A stretch of DNA of 7,417 bases from Burkholderiales bacterium (GCA_947447845.1 CANFNO010000127.1:1-7417); one strand, 5' to 3'. Positions 1-6,667 are shown, numbered from the stretch's first letter. Program-made: numbers and translations. Notes: generated from the sequence alone by a model not told the origin.

Positions 1-699
1 AACCGCCTGCTTGATGGTTTCGTTGCTGGGCATTTCCATTTCGATATGCAGCGGTGTCTTGTGTTGCGCAAACAGCCGCTCCATGGCCGCGCGTGTGCCC
101 GATCCATCTTCGCGCACCACAAACTTGTAATCGGCCAAGGCTGAAAAGGGAAGTTGCTTGCGCCGCACAAGCGGGTGATTTGGGGCTGCAACGATGGCCA
201 GTGGATTGGTTGCGAAGGCCGTGGCCTCACAGTCAATATCGGCGGGTGTTCGACCCATCACCACCAGATCGACCTCATTGCGAGCCAGCAGGCCCAACAC
301 GTTCTCCCGGTTTTCAATTTGGAGTTGCACGTGGATGCCATCAAATAACTTGGCAAACTGCACCAGCAACATGGGAACGAAGTATTTGGCGGTGCTGACC
401 ACTGCCAGATCGATGCGCCCCTTTTTGAGGCCAATGTGGTCAGCCATCTCCGCTTCCAGGTTTTTAAGCTGACCCATCGCAGCTTGCGAATGGGCCAAAA
501 ACACTTCGCCCGCGTGAGTCAGTCGGATGTTTCGTCCCACTGGTTCAAAAAGAGCCAGTCCAAAGGCTTCCTCCAATTGCCGGATCTGCATGGAGACAGC
601 GGGCTGGGTCACAAACAAACGTTCGGCAGCCTTGGATACCGACTTCTGGCGTGCAACTTCCAGGAAAGTCTGAAGCTGCTTAAGTGTGTAGGGGCGCAT
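1..699 (-). CDS. cbbR: CbbR, LysR-type regulator of the Calvin-cycle genes (C-terminus outside window)
   Basis: This is a LysR-family transcription factor that typically activates CO2-fixation (cbb) genes in response to reductant and Calvin-cycle metabolites. The minus-strand frame begins at ATG 699-697 and stays open to base 1, giving 233 of an expected 300-320 residues, so the C-terminus is missing. Residues 20-43 form the winged helix-turn-helix (SVSKAAERLFVTQPAVSMQI...), followed by the linker helix. The effector domain starts near residue 90 (KGRIDLAVVSTAKYFVP) and includes VREDGSGTR around residue 205, as in CbbR proteins. The start is fixed because an in-frame stop lies just upstream at 727-729 and no other ATG intervenes. 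I see no strong Shine-Dalgarno. It is divergent from rpe-fbp-prk, the standard arrangement for CbbR and its target operon. The LysR family is certain. The CbbR assignment rests on sequence resemblance plus the cbb neighbours. Confidence 0.93.
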   Translation of the reverse strand, partial: MRPYTLKQLQTFLEVARQKSVSKAAERLFVTQPAVSMQIRQLEEAFGLALFEPVGRNIRLTHAGEVFLAHSQAAMGQLKNLEAEMADHIGLKKGRIDLAVVSTAKYFVPMLLVQFAKLFDGIHVQLQIENRENVLGLLARNEVDLVVMGRTPADIDCEATAFATNPLAIVAAPNHPLVRRKQLPFSALADYKFVVREDGSGTRAAMERLFAQHKTPLHIEMEMPSNETIKQAV

Positions 700-725
700 G
701 CTGCGAACCGTTATGGTTTTGTTGC

Positions 726-754
726 ATTAGAAAAAGCTGATGAATTTTCTACAA
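726..754 (-). promoter_or_regulatory. Candidate sigma-70 promoter of cbbR
   Basis: Read on the minus strand, a -35 element TTGTAG (754-749, 3/6 matches) is followed by a 17-bp spacer and a -10 element TCTAAT (731-726, 5/6 matches). Transcription would start near base 719, leaving a leader of about 20 nt before the cbbR ATG at 699. The spacing is ideal and the region is AT-rich, but the -35 is weak. This is inferred from sequence only. Confidence 0.4.
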
Positions 755-771
755 AAGGTGATTGGAGTTTA

Positions 772-788
772 TTGAATTGGCAATTTAA
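772..788. promoter_or_regulatory. 17-bp near-palindrome in the cbbR-rpe intergenic region, candidate CbbR operator
   Basis: TTGAATTGGCAATTTAA is a dyad centred on base 780, with 7 of 8 symmetric pairs matching. It lies about 60 bp upstream of the proposed cbbR start of transcription. LysR-type regulators commonly bind imperfect dyads in the gap between their own gene and the divergent target operon. It does not fit the simple T-N11-A motif at its exact centre (the mismatched pair falls there), so assignment to CbbR is inference. Confidence 0.4.
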
Positions 789-895
789 AGTAAATCCGTG
801 GTTGCTTATGCGTGCGACCTGATTCCCTAAGCAGGCTGCGCAGCTGGGCTGGCCCCAGTGATCACCCCGACTCTTTGCACTGAATGAAAGCCCCC

Positions 896-1606
896 ATGAC
901 ACAGCCTGATTTTTCCCCCATCACCATGCGCCTGGCGCCCTCCATCCTGTCTGCCGACTTTGCCCGACTGGGCGAGGAGGTGCGCTCAATCGAAGCGGCC
1001 GGTGCTGACCTGGTGCACTTTGATGTGATGGATAACCACTATGTGCCCAACCTGACCATCGGGCCACTGGTGTGCGAGGCGATACGCCCGCATGTGCAGA
1101 TACCCATCGATGTGCATCTGATGGTGGAACCGGTGGACGCGCTGATTCCGCTGTTTGCCAAGGCGGGTGCCAACATCATCACCTTTCACCCGGAGGCCTC
1201 GCGCCATGTGGACCGCACGCTGTCCATGATTCGCGAGCTGGGTTGCAAGGCTGGCCTGGTGCTCAACCCGGCCAGCCCACTGGAATGGCTGGACCATGTG
1301 ATGGACAAGCTCGACATGGTGCTGCTGATGAGCGTGAACCCTGGCTTTGGCGGGCAAAAGTTCATCCCTTCGACTCTGGGCAAGCTGCGTGCTGTGCGCC
1401 AGCGCATTGATGCACATATGGCGCAAGGGGGGCAACCGATCTGGCTGGAGGTGGACGGCGGCGTCAAAACCGACAACATCCAGACCATAGTGCGTGCCGG
1501 GGCCGATACCTGCGTGGCTGGCAGCGCTGTCTTTGGCGCGCCAGATAGTGGCGGCGGCTACATGGGCGTGATGGCGGAACTGCGCCGTCAGGCATTGGCG
1601 CGTTAG
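896..1606 (+). CDS. rpe: Ribulose-phosphate 3-epimerase
   Basis: This cytoplasmic TIM-barrel enzyme interconverts D-ribulose 5-phosphate and D-xylulose 5-phosphate in the pentose phosphate and Calvin cycles. Visible family motifs, in order, are [17 protein letters not shown] at the N-terminus, [18 protein letters not shown] (metal-binding His and Asp), DVHLMVE (metal-binding His), [32 protein letters not shown] (the flexible [10 protein letters not shown] loop), VDGGVK (catalytic/metal Asp) and AGSAVFG, the C-terminal phosphate-binding region. Length is about 236 residues, normal for the family. The start is uncertain: ATG 884, 896 and 926 are all in frame. I chose 896 because AAAG lies just before it and the protein then begins MTQPDF; 884 would add four residues. 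No candidate has a strong Shine-Dalgarno. It is the first gene of the operon divergent from cbbR, so it may serve as cbbE. Confidence 0.95.
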   Translation: MTQPDFSPITMRLAPSILSADFARLGEEVRSIEAAGADLVHFDVMDNHYVPNLTIGPLVCEAIRPHVQIPIDVHLMVEPVDALIPLFAKAGANIITFHPEASRHVDRTLSMIRELGCKAGLVLNPASPLEWLDHVMDKLDMVLLMSVNPGFGGQKFIPSTLGKLRAVRQRIDAHMAQGGQPIWLEVDGGVKTDNIQTIVRAGADTCVAGSAVFGAPDSGGGYMGVMAELRRQALAR

Positions 1607-1619
1607 GCTCACAGGCCGG

Positions 1620-1632
1620 GGGCGCGTCGCCC
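1620..1632 (+). repeat. Small GC-rich hairpin between rpe and fbp
   Basis: GGGCG-CGT-CGCCC forms a perfect 5-bp stem just after the rpe stop codon. No T run follows, so it is unlikely to terminate transcription. It could stabilise or process the intercistronic RNA, but that is speculation. Confidence 0.3.
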
Positions 1633-1671
1633 GAATGCAGCGCAAAGAATTGACAACTTGGAAAGAAGACT

Positions 1672-2754
1672 ATGCCATTGACCAACCGTTCCACGCTGAC
1701 CCAGTTTCTGATTGAAGAACGCCGTCGCTTTCCCGAAGCCAGTGGTGACTTCAATGCGCTCATTTTGGATGTCGCCATTGCCTGCAAGTCCATAGCCCGC
1801 GCGGTCGCGTTTGGCGAACTTGGTGGCGTCATGGGCAACCATGCCGCCGAGGAAGGTGGCAGCGTCAACGTGCAAGGCGAAACTCAAAAGAAGCTCGACG
1901 TGCTCAGCAACGATGTCTTCATCCATCGCACCGAATGGGCTGGCAATTTGGCCGGCATGGCCTCGGAGGAAATGGACTTGCCCTACCAGATACCAGGGCA
2001 GTACCCGCGTGGAAAATACCTGTTGGTGTTTGACCCATTGGATGGCTCGAGCAACATCGACGTGAACGTGTCTGTGGGCAGTATCTTTTCAGTGCTGCGC
2101 GGGCCCGACACAGGCGCTGATGTGACCGAGGCGGATTTTTTGCAACCGGGCGTGAAACAGGTGGCAGCAGGCTACGCGCTGTATGGGCCAACCACCATGC
2201 TGGTGCTGACCGTGGGCGACGGTGTGAACGGCTTCACGCTGGACCCGAATTTGGGCGAGTTCATGCTGACCCACCCGAAGCTGAAGATTCCTGAAGACAC
2301 GCAAGAGTTTGCGATCAACGCTTCCAACAGCCGGTTCTGGGAAGCACCTGTGAAGCGCTATGTGGATGAGTGCCTAGCCGGCAAAACCGGACCGCGCGGC
2401 AAAGACTTCAACATGCGCTGGATTGCCAGCATGGTCGCAGAGGCACACCGCATCCTGATGCGTGGCGGGGTCTTCATGTATCCGCGCGACACCAAGGATT
2501 TGTCCAAACCCGGGCGCCTGCGATTGCTCTACGAGGCCAACCCGATTGGCCTGATCATGGAGCAGGCAGGTGGGCGTGCAAGCACTGGTGAAACCGCCAT
2601 GCTGAAGGTTCAACCCACTGCGCTGCACCAGCGCATCGGCCTGGTGTTTGGCTCAAAAAATGAAGTGGAACGCATTGAGCGCTATCACACCGAACCGGCC
2701 CGTAATGAACTGATCAACCCACTCTTTGCAGAGCGCAGTTTGTTCCGCGACTGA
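1672..2754 (+). CDS. fbp: Class I fructose-1,6-bisphosphatase
   Basis: It hydrolyses fructose 1,6-bisphosphate to fructose 6-phosphate plus phosphate, using Mg2+, in the Calvin cycle and gluconeogenesis. The 360-residue protein has the complete class I set: [16 protein letters not shown] (residues 66-81), the metal-ligand pair SEE (98-100), the hallmark [19 protein letters not shown] (119-137), the substrate-binding stretch FNMRW (246-250), and the family signature [13 protein letters not shown] (281-293) with metal ligand Glu288. Length is normal, slightly longer than E. coli Fbp. ATG 1672 is preceded by a purine-rich GGAAAGAAG, which supports this start. It lies 65 bases after rpe and 48 bases before the phosphoribulokinase gene, so co-transcription is likely. 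In this setting it corresponds to cbbF. I cannot tell whether it also handles sedoheptulose 1,7-bisphosphate. Confidence 0.97.
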   Translation: MPLTNRSTLTQFLIEERRRFPEASGDFNALILDVAIACKSIARAVAFGELGGVMGNHAAEEGGSVNVQGETQKKLDVLSNDVFIHRTEWAGNLAGMASEEMDLPYQIPGQYPRGKYLLVFDPLDGSSNIDVNVSVGSIFSVLRGPDTGADVTEADFLQPGVKQVAAGYALYGPTTMLVLTVGDGVNGFTLDPNLGEFMLTHPKLKIPEDTQEFAINASNSRFWEAPVKRYVDECLAGKTGPRGKDFNMRWIASMVAEAHRILMRGGVFMYPRDTKDLSKPGRLRLLYEANPIGLIMEQAGGRASTGETAMLKVQPTALHQRIGLVFGSKNEVERIERYHTEPARNELINPLFAERSLFRD

Positions 2755-2802
2755 CACGCACATAGCCAATGACAAGAAATTCAACGACCAGGAGACAACG
2801 CC

Positions 2803-3678
2803 ATGTCTGAACGCCACCCCATCATTGCCATCACCGGCTCCAGCGGTGCCGGGACCACCTCGGTGACCCGCACTTTTGACAATATTTTTCGCCGTGAGAG
2901 CGTCAACGCGGCGGTGATTGAAGGCGATAGCTTCCACCGCCACGACCGCAAGGAAATGAAGGTCCGCCTGGCTGAGGCTGAGGCACAGGGCAACAAGAAC
3001 TTCAGCCACTTCGGGCCGGAGAACAATCTATTCCCTGAACTCGAAGCCCTGTTTCGCGACTACGCGACCACCGGCACTGGCAAGCGCCGCAAATACCTGC
3101 ACGACACGGATGAGGCCGCGCCCTACCAGCAGGAGCCTGGCACCTTCACAGCGTGGGAAGATGTGCCTGCGAACACCGACCTGTTGTTCTACGAAGGCCT
3201 GCATGGCGCCGTGGTGACGCCCGAGGTCAACATTGCCCAACATCCCGACCTGCTGATCGGGGTGGTGCCGGTGATCAACCTGGAGTGGATTCAAAAGCTG
3301 TACCGCGACAAAAAGCAGCGTGGCTACAGCACCGAGGCGGTGACCGACACCATCCTGCGTCGCATGCCCGACTACGTGAACTACATTTGCCCGCAATTCA
3401 TGCACACGCATGTGAACTTCCAGCGTGTGCCCATGGTGGACACCAGCAACCCGTTCATTGCGCGGGAAGTGCCAAGCCCCGACGAGAGCATGGTGGTGAT
3501 TCGCTTTGCGCAACCCAAGGGCATCGATTTTCAATACCTGCGCAGCATGGTGGATGGCAGCTTCATGAGCCGCGCCAACACCATCGTGGTGCCCGGCGGC
3601 AAGATGGAGCTAGCCATGCAGCTGATATTTACCCCGTTCATCTGGCGCATGATGGAACGCAAGAAGAGGGCTGGCTGA
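2803..3678 (+). CDS. cbbP: Phosphoribulokinase (proteobacterial class I)
   Basis: It phosphorylates ribulose 5-phosphate with ATP to give ribulose 1,5-bisphosphate, the RuBisCO substrate, and is a Calvin-cycle-specific enzyme. The 291-residue protein has a P-loop GSSGAGTTS at residues 12-20. The residues established as functionally important in the Rhodobacter sphaeroides enzyme occur here at the same positions: Asp42, His45 and Arg49 (GDSFHRHDR), Glu131 (FYEGLH), Lys165, Arg168, Asp169 and Arg173 (WIQKLYRDKKQRGY). No truncation is visible. A strong Shine-Dalgarno AGGAG at 2790-2794 is well spaced from ATG 2803. It is the last gene of the rpe-fbp-prk set. The next gene, trxC, is on the opposite strand, so the operon ends here rather than running on into transketolase and RuBisCO genes. 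The symbol prkB is equally used. Confidence 0.97.
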   Translation: MSERHPIIAITGSSGAGTTSVTRTFDNIFRRESVNAAVIEGDSFHRHDRKEMKVRLAEAEAQGNKNFSHFGPENNLFPELEALFRDYATTGTGKRRKYLHDTDEAAPYQQEPGTFTAWEDVPANTDLLFYEGLHGAVVTPEVNIAQHPDLLIGVVPVINLEWIQKLYRDKKQRGYSTEAVTDTILRRMPDYVNYICPQFMHTHVNFQRVPMVDTSNPFIAREVPSPDESMVVIRFAQPKGIDFQYLRSMVDGSFMSRANTIVVPGGKMELAMQLIFTPFIWRMMERKKRAG

Positions 3679-4048
3679 ATTGGCGGCCGTCTAAATCAAC
3701 CTGGCGGCTGCGAGCTTGCCTCATTCGACTTCCGGATGAAATACCATAGGAAGACAATGACCATGCCGAAGCAGAGGGCTGCAAAGTAATCCTAGAACGC
3801 GTGTTCGCCTGATCGCGCTTGCAGCCATATCCGAAAACCCATGAACACTGAACAGCAAAAAAGATTTCTTCAATCCACAGCATGGCTGCGGCCGTACACA
3901 AGGCGGGCTACCGCCTTTTCGATGAAGACTTCGGGTTTCCTGCCCGCAGCGATAAGGAATCTTCCGCTGAAGTTGGTAAAGCAAATTCTTGCGGGCTATC
4001 AAAAGCGCGCGGAGTCAAGTGGCAAGTCTTGTTGATCGCGAAGAACTC
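3679..4048. other. 370-base stretch without a recognisable gene
   Basis: This lies between the cbbP stop and the convergent trxC stop. Short open frames occur on both strands (for example plus 3841-4035 and minus 3721-4002), but their translations resemble no family I know and none has a convincing ribosome binding site with coding-like composition. A 10-codon frame (MTMPKQRAAK) at 3757-3789 follows AGGAAG. There is a 7-base direct repeat TGGCGGC at 3681-3687 and 3702-3708, and a terminator-like hairpin at 3900-3919. It could be decayed sequence left from a former downstream cbb gene, but I see no identifiable remnant. Confidence 0.6.
3900..3919 (+). terminator. Rho-independent terminator-like hairpin, probably ending the rpe-fbp-cbbP transcript
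   Basis: AAGGCGG-GCTA-CCGCCTT is a perfect 7-bp stem with a 4-nt loop. Four consecutive T (3916-3919) start within the stem's 3' arm. It is about 220 bases past the cbbP stop. The A-rich flank gives weak potential in the opposite direction, so it might also help end trxC transcription. The T run is short, hence moderate confidence. Confidence 0.5.
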
Positions 4049-4489
4049 TCACCCGCCAATGGCACGGCTGATCCACTGCTCAAGACTGGCTGCCGGTTGG
4101 GCTCCTGAAATACGGGCGATCTCCTTGCCCGACTGAAAGATGGCCAGCGTGGGAATGCTGCGGATGCCATATTGCGCGCCCAAGGACTGCTCTTCATCGG
4201 TATTCACCTTGATGAAACGTGCGCGGGAGTCCATTCGGGCGCTCACCTGGGCGAATGCCGGAGCCATTGCCTTGCACGGTCCGCACCAAGGTGCCCAAAA
4301 ATCGACCACCACAGGCACATCGCTTTTGGTGATTTGGGCAACAAAAGCTGCCTGGTTGACCGATGGCGGGGTCAGCCCAAACAAGGGTTGGTGGCATTTG
4401 CCGCAGTTGATCTCTTTCCCGTCACGCTGAGCTGGAATGCGGTTGACAGCGTTGCATGAAGCACATACCGCGTGAAGTTGGTTTTGCAT
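4049..4489 (-). CDS. trxC: Thioredoxin 2 (zinc-binding thioredoxin TrxC)
   Basis: This cytoplasmic thiol-disulfide oxidoreductase reduces protein disulfides and often helps in oxidative stress. The 146-residue protein has the two features that separate Trx2 from Trx1: an N-terminal zinc-binding region with CASC (Cys9, Cys12) and CGKC (Cys29, Cys32), and a C-terminal thioredoxin fold with active site WCGPC (residues 68-72) and the cis-proline loop SIPT (Pro113). The frame is open upstream to base 4708, but the start is set at ATG 4489-4487: GGAG lies 5 nt before it, and MQNQLHAVCASC is the usual beginning of the family. It is convergent with the cbb genes and divergent from a methyltransferase, with an inverted repeat in the shared promoter region. 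In enterobacteria trxC is OxyR-regulated; I see no clear OxyR motif here. Confidence 0.96.
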   Translation of the reverse strand: MQNQLHAVCASCNAVNRIPAQRDGKEINCGKCHQPLFGLTPPSVNQAAFVAQITKSDVPVVVDFWAPWCGPCKAMAPAFAQVSARMDSRARFIKVNTDEEQSLGAQYGIRSIPTLAIFQSGKEIARISGAQPAASLEQWISRAIGG

Positions 4490-4513
4490 AGGGACTCCGA
4501 CCTTTAACTCTGA

Positions 4514-4543
4514 TTGATCATACCCATTGGGGTATGCTTTACT
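4514..4543 (+). promoter_or_regulatory. Candidate methyltransferase promoter
   Basis: On the plus strand TTGATC (4514-4519, 4/6 to the -35 consensus) and TTTACT (4538-4543, 4/6 to the -10 consensus) are 18 bp apart. The inverted repeat 4519-4536 fills the spacer, the position expected of a repressor operator. Transcription would begin near 4550, which is compatible with a start codon at 4596 and would make ATG 4554 nearly leaderless. Confidence 0.35.
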
Positions 4544-4548
4544 GTCTA
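4517..4548 (-). promoter_or_regulatory. Candidate trxC promoter elements with a long spacer
   Basis: On the minus strand a -35-like TAGACA (4548-4543, 5/6) and a -10-like TATGAT (4522-4517, 5/6) are separated by 20 bp. That is longer than the usual 17 and would be suboptimal without an activator. The -10 overlaps the left arm of the inverted repeat. Transcription would start near 4510, about 20 nt before the trxC ATG. Confidence 0.35.
4519..4536. promoter_or_regulatory. Perfect 7-bp inverted repeat, candidate operator shared by trxC and the methyltransferase
   Basis: CATACCC-ATTG-GGGTATG is a perfect 7-bp dyad with a 4-bp spacer. It overlaps candidate promoter elements for both divergent genes. 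ATACCC...GGGTAT dyads recall operators of the CsoR/RcnR (DUF156) family of metal, sulfide or formaldehyde sensors. That link is my inference, and no such regulator is in the window. Confidence 0.55.
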
Positions 4549-4595
4549 CCCATATGCGATCCGACAACGCAAATTTCAAGATATCCATTTTCAAC

Positions 4596-5231
4596 ATGAC
4601 CCATTCAAGCACCACCCCATTTACCGACCCCGCACAGACCTGGAATGCGCGCTTCGCCAAAGACGGATTTGTTTTCGGCACGGAACCCAATGAATGGCTG
4701 CAGCGCAATGCAGCCAGCTGGAAGCCGGGTTCCCGCGTTCTTAGTGTGGCGGATGGCGAAGGCCGAAATAGCGTGTGGCTCGCGAAGCAAGGTCACCATG
4801 TCGATGCGTTTGACATCTCTGAGGTGGGCGTTGCCAAGGCCCGGCGTCTTGCAATGGATAACCAGGCAATCGTGAACTTCACTGTTGCCAGTTGCGACGA
4901 CTTTTCCTGGCCAGAGAATCATTACGATGGTGTCGCAACCATCTTTGTGCAGTTTGCAGATCCGGACCTTCGCACCCGGCTATTTGCCAATATGGTTCGT
5001 AGCCTCAAGCCCGGTGGCTCTCTGATATTGCTGGGCTACACCCCCAAACAACTTGAATTCCGCACGGGTGGGCCTTCGGTACTCTCGCATTTGTACACAC
5101 CAGACATGCTGCGCGAAGCGTTTGGCGATTTGGACATTCAAATCATGGATGAGTACGAGACAGAGCTGAGAGAAGGTGACGGTCACAAGGGCCAATCTGC
5201 AGTCATTGGGCTGGTGGGCGTGCGCCGCTAG
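4596..5231 (+). CDS. Class I SAM-dependent methyltransferase, substrate unknown
   Basis: This is a small soluble methyltransferase of about 211 residues that transfers a methyl group from S-adenosylmethionine. It starts with the WNARF...FGTEPNEWL element (residues 16-35) found in a TehB/thiopurine-methyltransferase-like group. Motif I follows as VLSVADGEGRNSVWLA (48-63), where the usual DxGxGxG is the ADGEGRN variant of that group. Asp73 (AFDIS) is placed to bind the SAM ribose, and LKPGGSLILLGY forms the core beta-strand region. The start is uncertain: TTG 4527 falls inside the inverted repeat, ATG 4554 is close to the predicted transcription start, and ATG 4596 gives a family-like N-terminus. 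None has a good Shine-Dalgarno. Divergence from trxC over a shared dyad hints at a stress or detoxification role (thiol, metalloid or electrophile methylation), but this is inference. Confidence 0.88.
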   Translation: MTHSSTTPFTDPAQTWNARFAKDGFVFGTEPNEWLQRNAASWKPGSRVLSVADGEGRNSVWLAKQGHHVDAFDISEVGVAKARRLAMDNQAIVNFTVASCDDFSWPENHYDGVATIFVQFADPDLRTRLFANMVRSLKPGGSLILLGYTPKQLEFRTGGPSVLSHLYTPDMLREAFGDLDIQIMDEYETELREGDGHKGQSAVIGLVGVRR

Positions 5232-5247
5232 CGCGCAAGCGATGGAA

Positions 5248-5263
5248 GGTCCGATGACGGACC
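5248..5263 (+). repeat. Hairpin after the methyltransferase gene, without a T run
   Basis: GGTCCG-ATGA-CGGACC is a perfect 6-bp stem with a 4-nt loop, 17 bases after the methyltransferase stop codon. The right arm plus two bases (GGACCAT, 5259-5265) recurs directly at 5274-5280. A-rich sequence follows rather than T, so it is not a standard intrinsic terminator. It might be an mRNA 3'-end stabiliser or a protein-binding dyad ahead of cca. Confidence 0.35.
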
Positions 5264-5389
5264 ATCAAAATATGGACCATACAACGCACATGAAAATGAT
5301 GGTTGAATCACAACGGTAAAGGGACGGTCGTACACTGGCGTCAAAGTGCATCGAAACTTTAGTCGCATTGAGTCACCGAACCGCTTTCT

Positions 5390-6610
5390 ATGCAAATTTT
5401 TACTGTCGGCGGAGCTGTTCGAGATGCCTTGTTGGGCATCCCGGTACACGACCGTGATTTTGTTGTTGTTGGAAGCACTCCAGCAGAAATGCTCAACTTG
5501 GGCTTTCGACAGGTTGGGTCTGATTTCCCCGTCTTCTTGAATCCGACCACCCACGAAGAATATGCTTTGGCACGGACCGAGCGCAAGACTGGGGTCGGGT
5601 ACCAGGGTTTCAGCGTCGATGCCTCACCGGACGTCACTTTAGAAGAGGACCTCTCTCGCCGTGACCTCACCATCAATGCCATGGCCCAAGCTGACGATGG
5701 AACACTTATTGATCCGTTCAATGGACGCTCGGACCTCTCACGACAGGTGCTGCGCCATGTAGGCCCGGCGTTCGCCGAAGACCCGGTTCGGATTTTGCGA
5801 ATCGCCCGTTTTGCGGCACGTTTCACGGACTTTACGGTGGCTCCGGAAACGATGACGCTGATCCGAAACATGGTCATCGACGGTGAAGCTGACCATCTGG
5901 TGGCCGAGCGCGTCTGGCAGGAATTGGCCCGAGGACTTATGGAAAAAATGCCCTCGCGCATGCTGGATTTGCTACGCGATTGTGGTGCTTTGAGCCGCCT
6001 GCTGCCGGAGGTCGACAGGTTGTTCGGAGTAAGCCAGCCGGTCCTGCATCACCCGGAAGGATGTGTTGGCACCCACGTCAAACTGGTACTTGACTATGCG
6101 GCGCAGCAAGGCTTTAGCCTGCCCGTGCGCTTTGCTTGCCTGACGCACGATCTGGGTAAAGGCACCACTCCGGCGGACATGTTGCCGCGCCATATCGGCC
6201 ACGAGGAACGTGGCATCAAGTTGTTGCAGGCACTGTGCAAGCGGCTGCGCGTGCCACGTGAATGCGCGGAGTTGGCTGAAGTGGTGGCACGTGAGCACGG
6301 CAATATTCATCGCTCAGCGGATTTGGATGCGTCTGCCACGCTGCGCCTGCTGGAACGCTGCGACGCCATCCGCAAGCCCGGACGCTTTGCCGAAGTGCTG
6401 CTGACATGCGAATGCGATGTGCGGGGAAGGGCGGGTCTGATGGATACCCCCTATCCGCAGAGCGAACGCCTGCTGCGGGCTTTGGATCAGGTGCTGTCCG
6501 TTGCCACCGCCCCGGTGGCTGCTGCGGCTGCGCAGCAGGGCGCCAGCGGTGACCAAATTGGTGCAGCCGTGCGCCGGGCCCGTCTGCTCGCTCTGTCCGC
6601 AACTAGCTAG
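5390..6610 (+). CDS. cca: Multifunctional CCA-adding tRNA nucleotidyltransferase with HD phosphohydrolase domain
   Basis: It builds or repairs the 3'-CCA end of tRNAs from CTP and ATP without a nucleic-acid template. The 406-residue protein matches the E. coli-type class II enzyme (about 412). Seen in order: GGAVRDALLG (residues 7-16), the catalytic metal-binding DRD (Asp21, Asp23), the ribose-contact region SRRDLTINAMA (89-99), the nucleotide-selecting EDPVRILRIARFAARF (130-145), then an HD domain with HHPEG/THV near 220-230 and HDLGKG (His253, Asp254). In E. coli Cca that domain gives phosphatase and phosphodiesterase activities. ATG 5390 has no evident Shine-Dalgarno but places GGAVRD at the position normal for the family. 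A 158-base gap separates it from the methyltransferase. It is probably transcribed independently and is unrelated in function to its neighbours. The C-terminal 35 residues are alanine-rich and less conserved. Confidence 0.97.
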   Translation: MQIFTVGGAVRDALLGIPVHDRDFVVVGSTPAEMLNLGFRQVGSDFPVFLNPTTHEEYALARTERKTGVGYQGFSVDASPDVTLEEDLSRRDLTINAMAQADDGTLIDPFNGRSDLSRQVLRHVGPAFAEDPVRILRIARFAARFTDFTVAPETMTLIRNMVIDGEADHLVAERVWQELARGLMEKMPSRMLDLLRDCGALSRLLPEVDRLFGVSQPVLHHPEGCVGTHVKLVLDYAAQQGFSLPVRFACLTHDLGKGTTPADMLPRHIGHEERGIKLLQALCKRLRVPRECAELAEVVAREHGNIHRSADLDASATLRLLERCDAIRKPGRFAEVLLTCECDVRGRAGLMDTPYPQSERLLRALDQVLSVATAPVAAAAAQQGASGDQIGAAVRRARLLALSATS

Positions 6611-6667
6611 TACCCATTTGTCAGATAGGGAGACCCTTGGTGTTTCCCCTAGTGTGCAGATTCCCTG

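Noticed and set aside
54..822. Plus-strand open frames opposite cbbR, including 436-822
   Set aside because: The minus strand encodes a clear LysR regulator with an intact helix-turn-helix; the plus-strand translations have no family resemblance.
986..1645. Long minus-strand open frame (219 codons) opposite rpe
   Set aside because: It is a mirror of the strongly conserved rpe gene, with His/Gln/Arg-rich composition typical of an antisense shadow and no recognisable family.
1650..1655. Perfect -35 word TTGACA between rpe and fbp
   Set aside because: The 17-bp-spaced position for a -10 falls inside the fbp coding sequence and has no TATAAT-like match.
3028..3534. Minus-strand open frame of 168 codons inside cbbP
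   Set aside because: It overlaps the fully conserved phosphoribulokinase and its His/Val-rich translation resembles no protein family.
3153..3749. Plus-strand open frame of 198 codons overlapping cbbP in another phase
   Set aside because: It is out of frame with the conserved kinase, and its Cys/His/Arg-rich translation is typical of an alternate-frame shadow.
3841..4136. Two short plus-strand frames (3841-4035 and 3882-4136) as small genes
   Set aside because: They overlap each other, one runs into the antisense of trxC, neither has a ribosome binding site, and a terminator-like hairpin lies inside both.
4490..4708. N-terminal extension of trxC to an upstream in-frame start near 4708
   Set aside because: It would run through the methyltransferase gene and the shared promoter dyad. 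The start at 4489 has a good GGAG and the normal Trx2 N-terminus.
6618..6623. -35-like TTGTCA just after cca as a xylF promoter
   Set aside because: No acceptable -10 lies 16-18 bp downstream; the bases there match the consensus poorly.
6624..6652. TAGGGA...TCCCCTA complementarity as a cca terminator
   Set aside because: Pairing needs a bulged base and a large loop, and no T tract follows.
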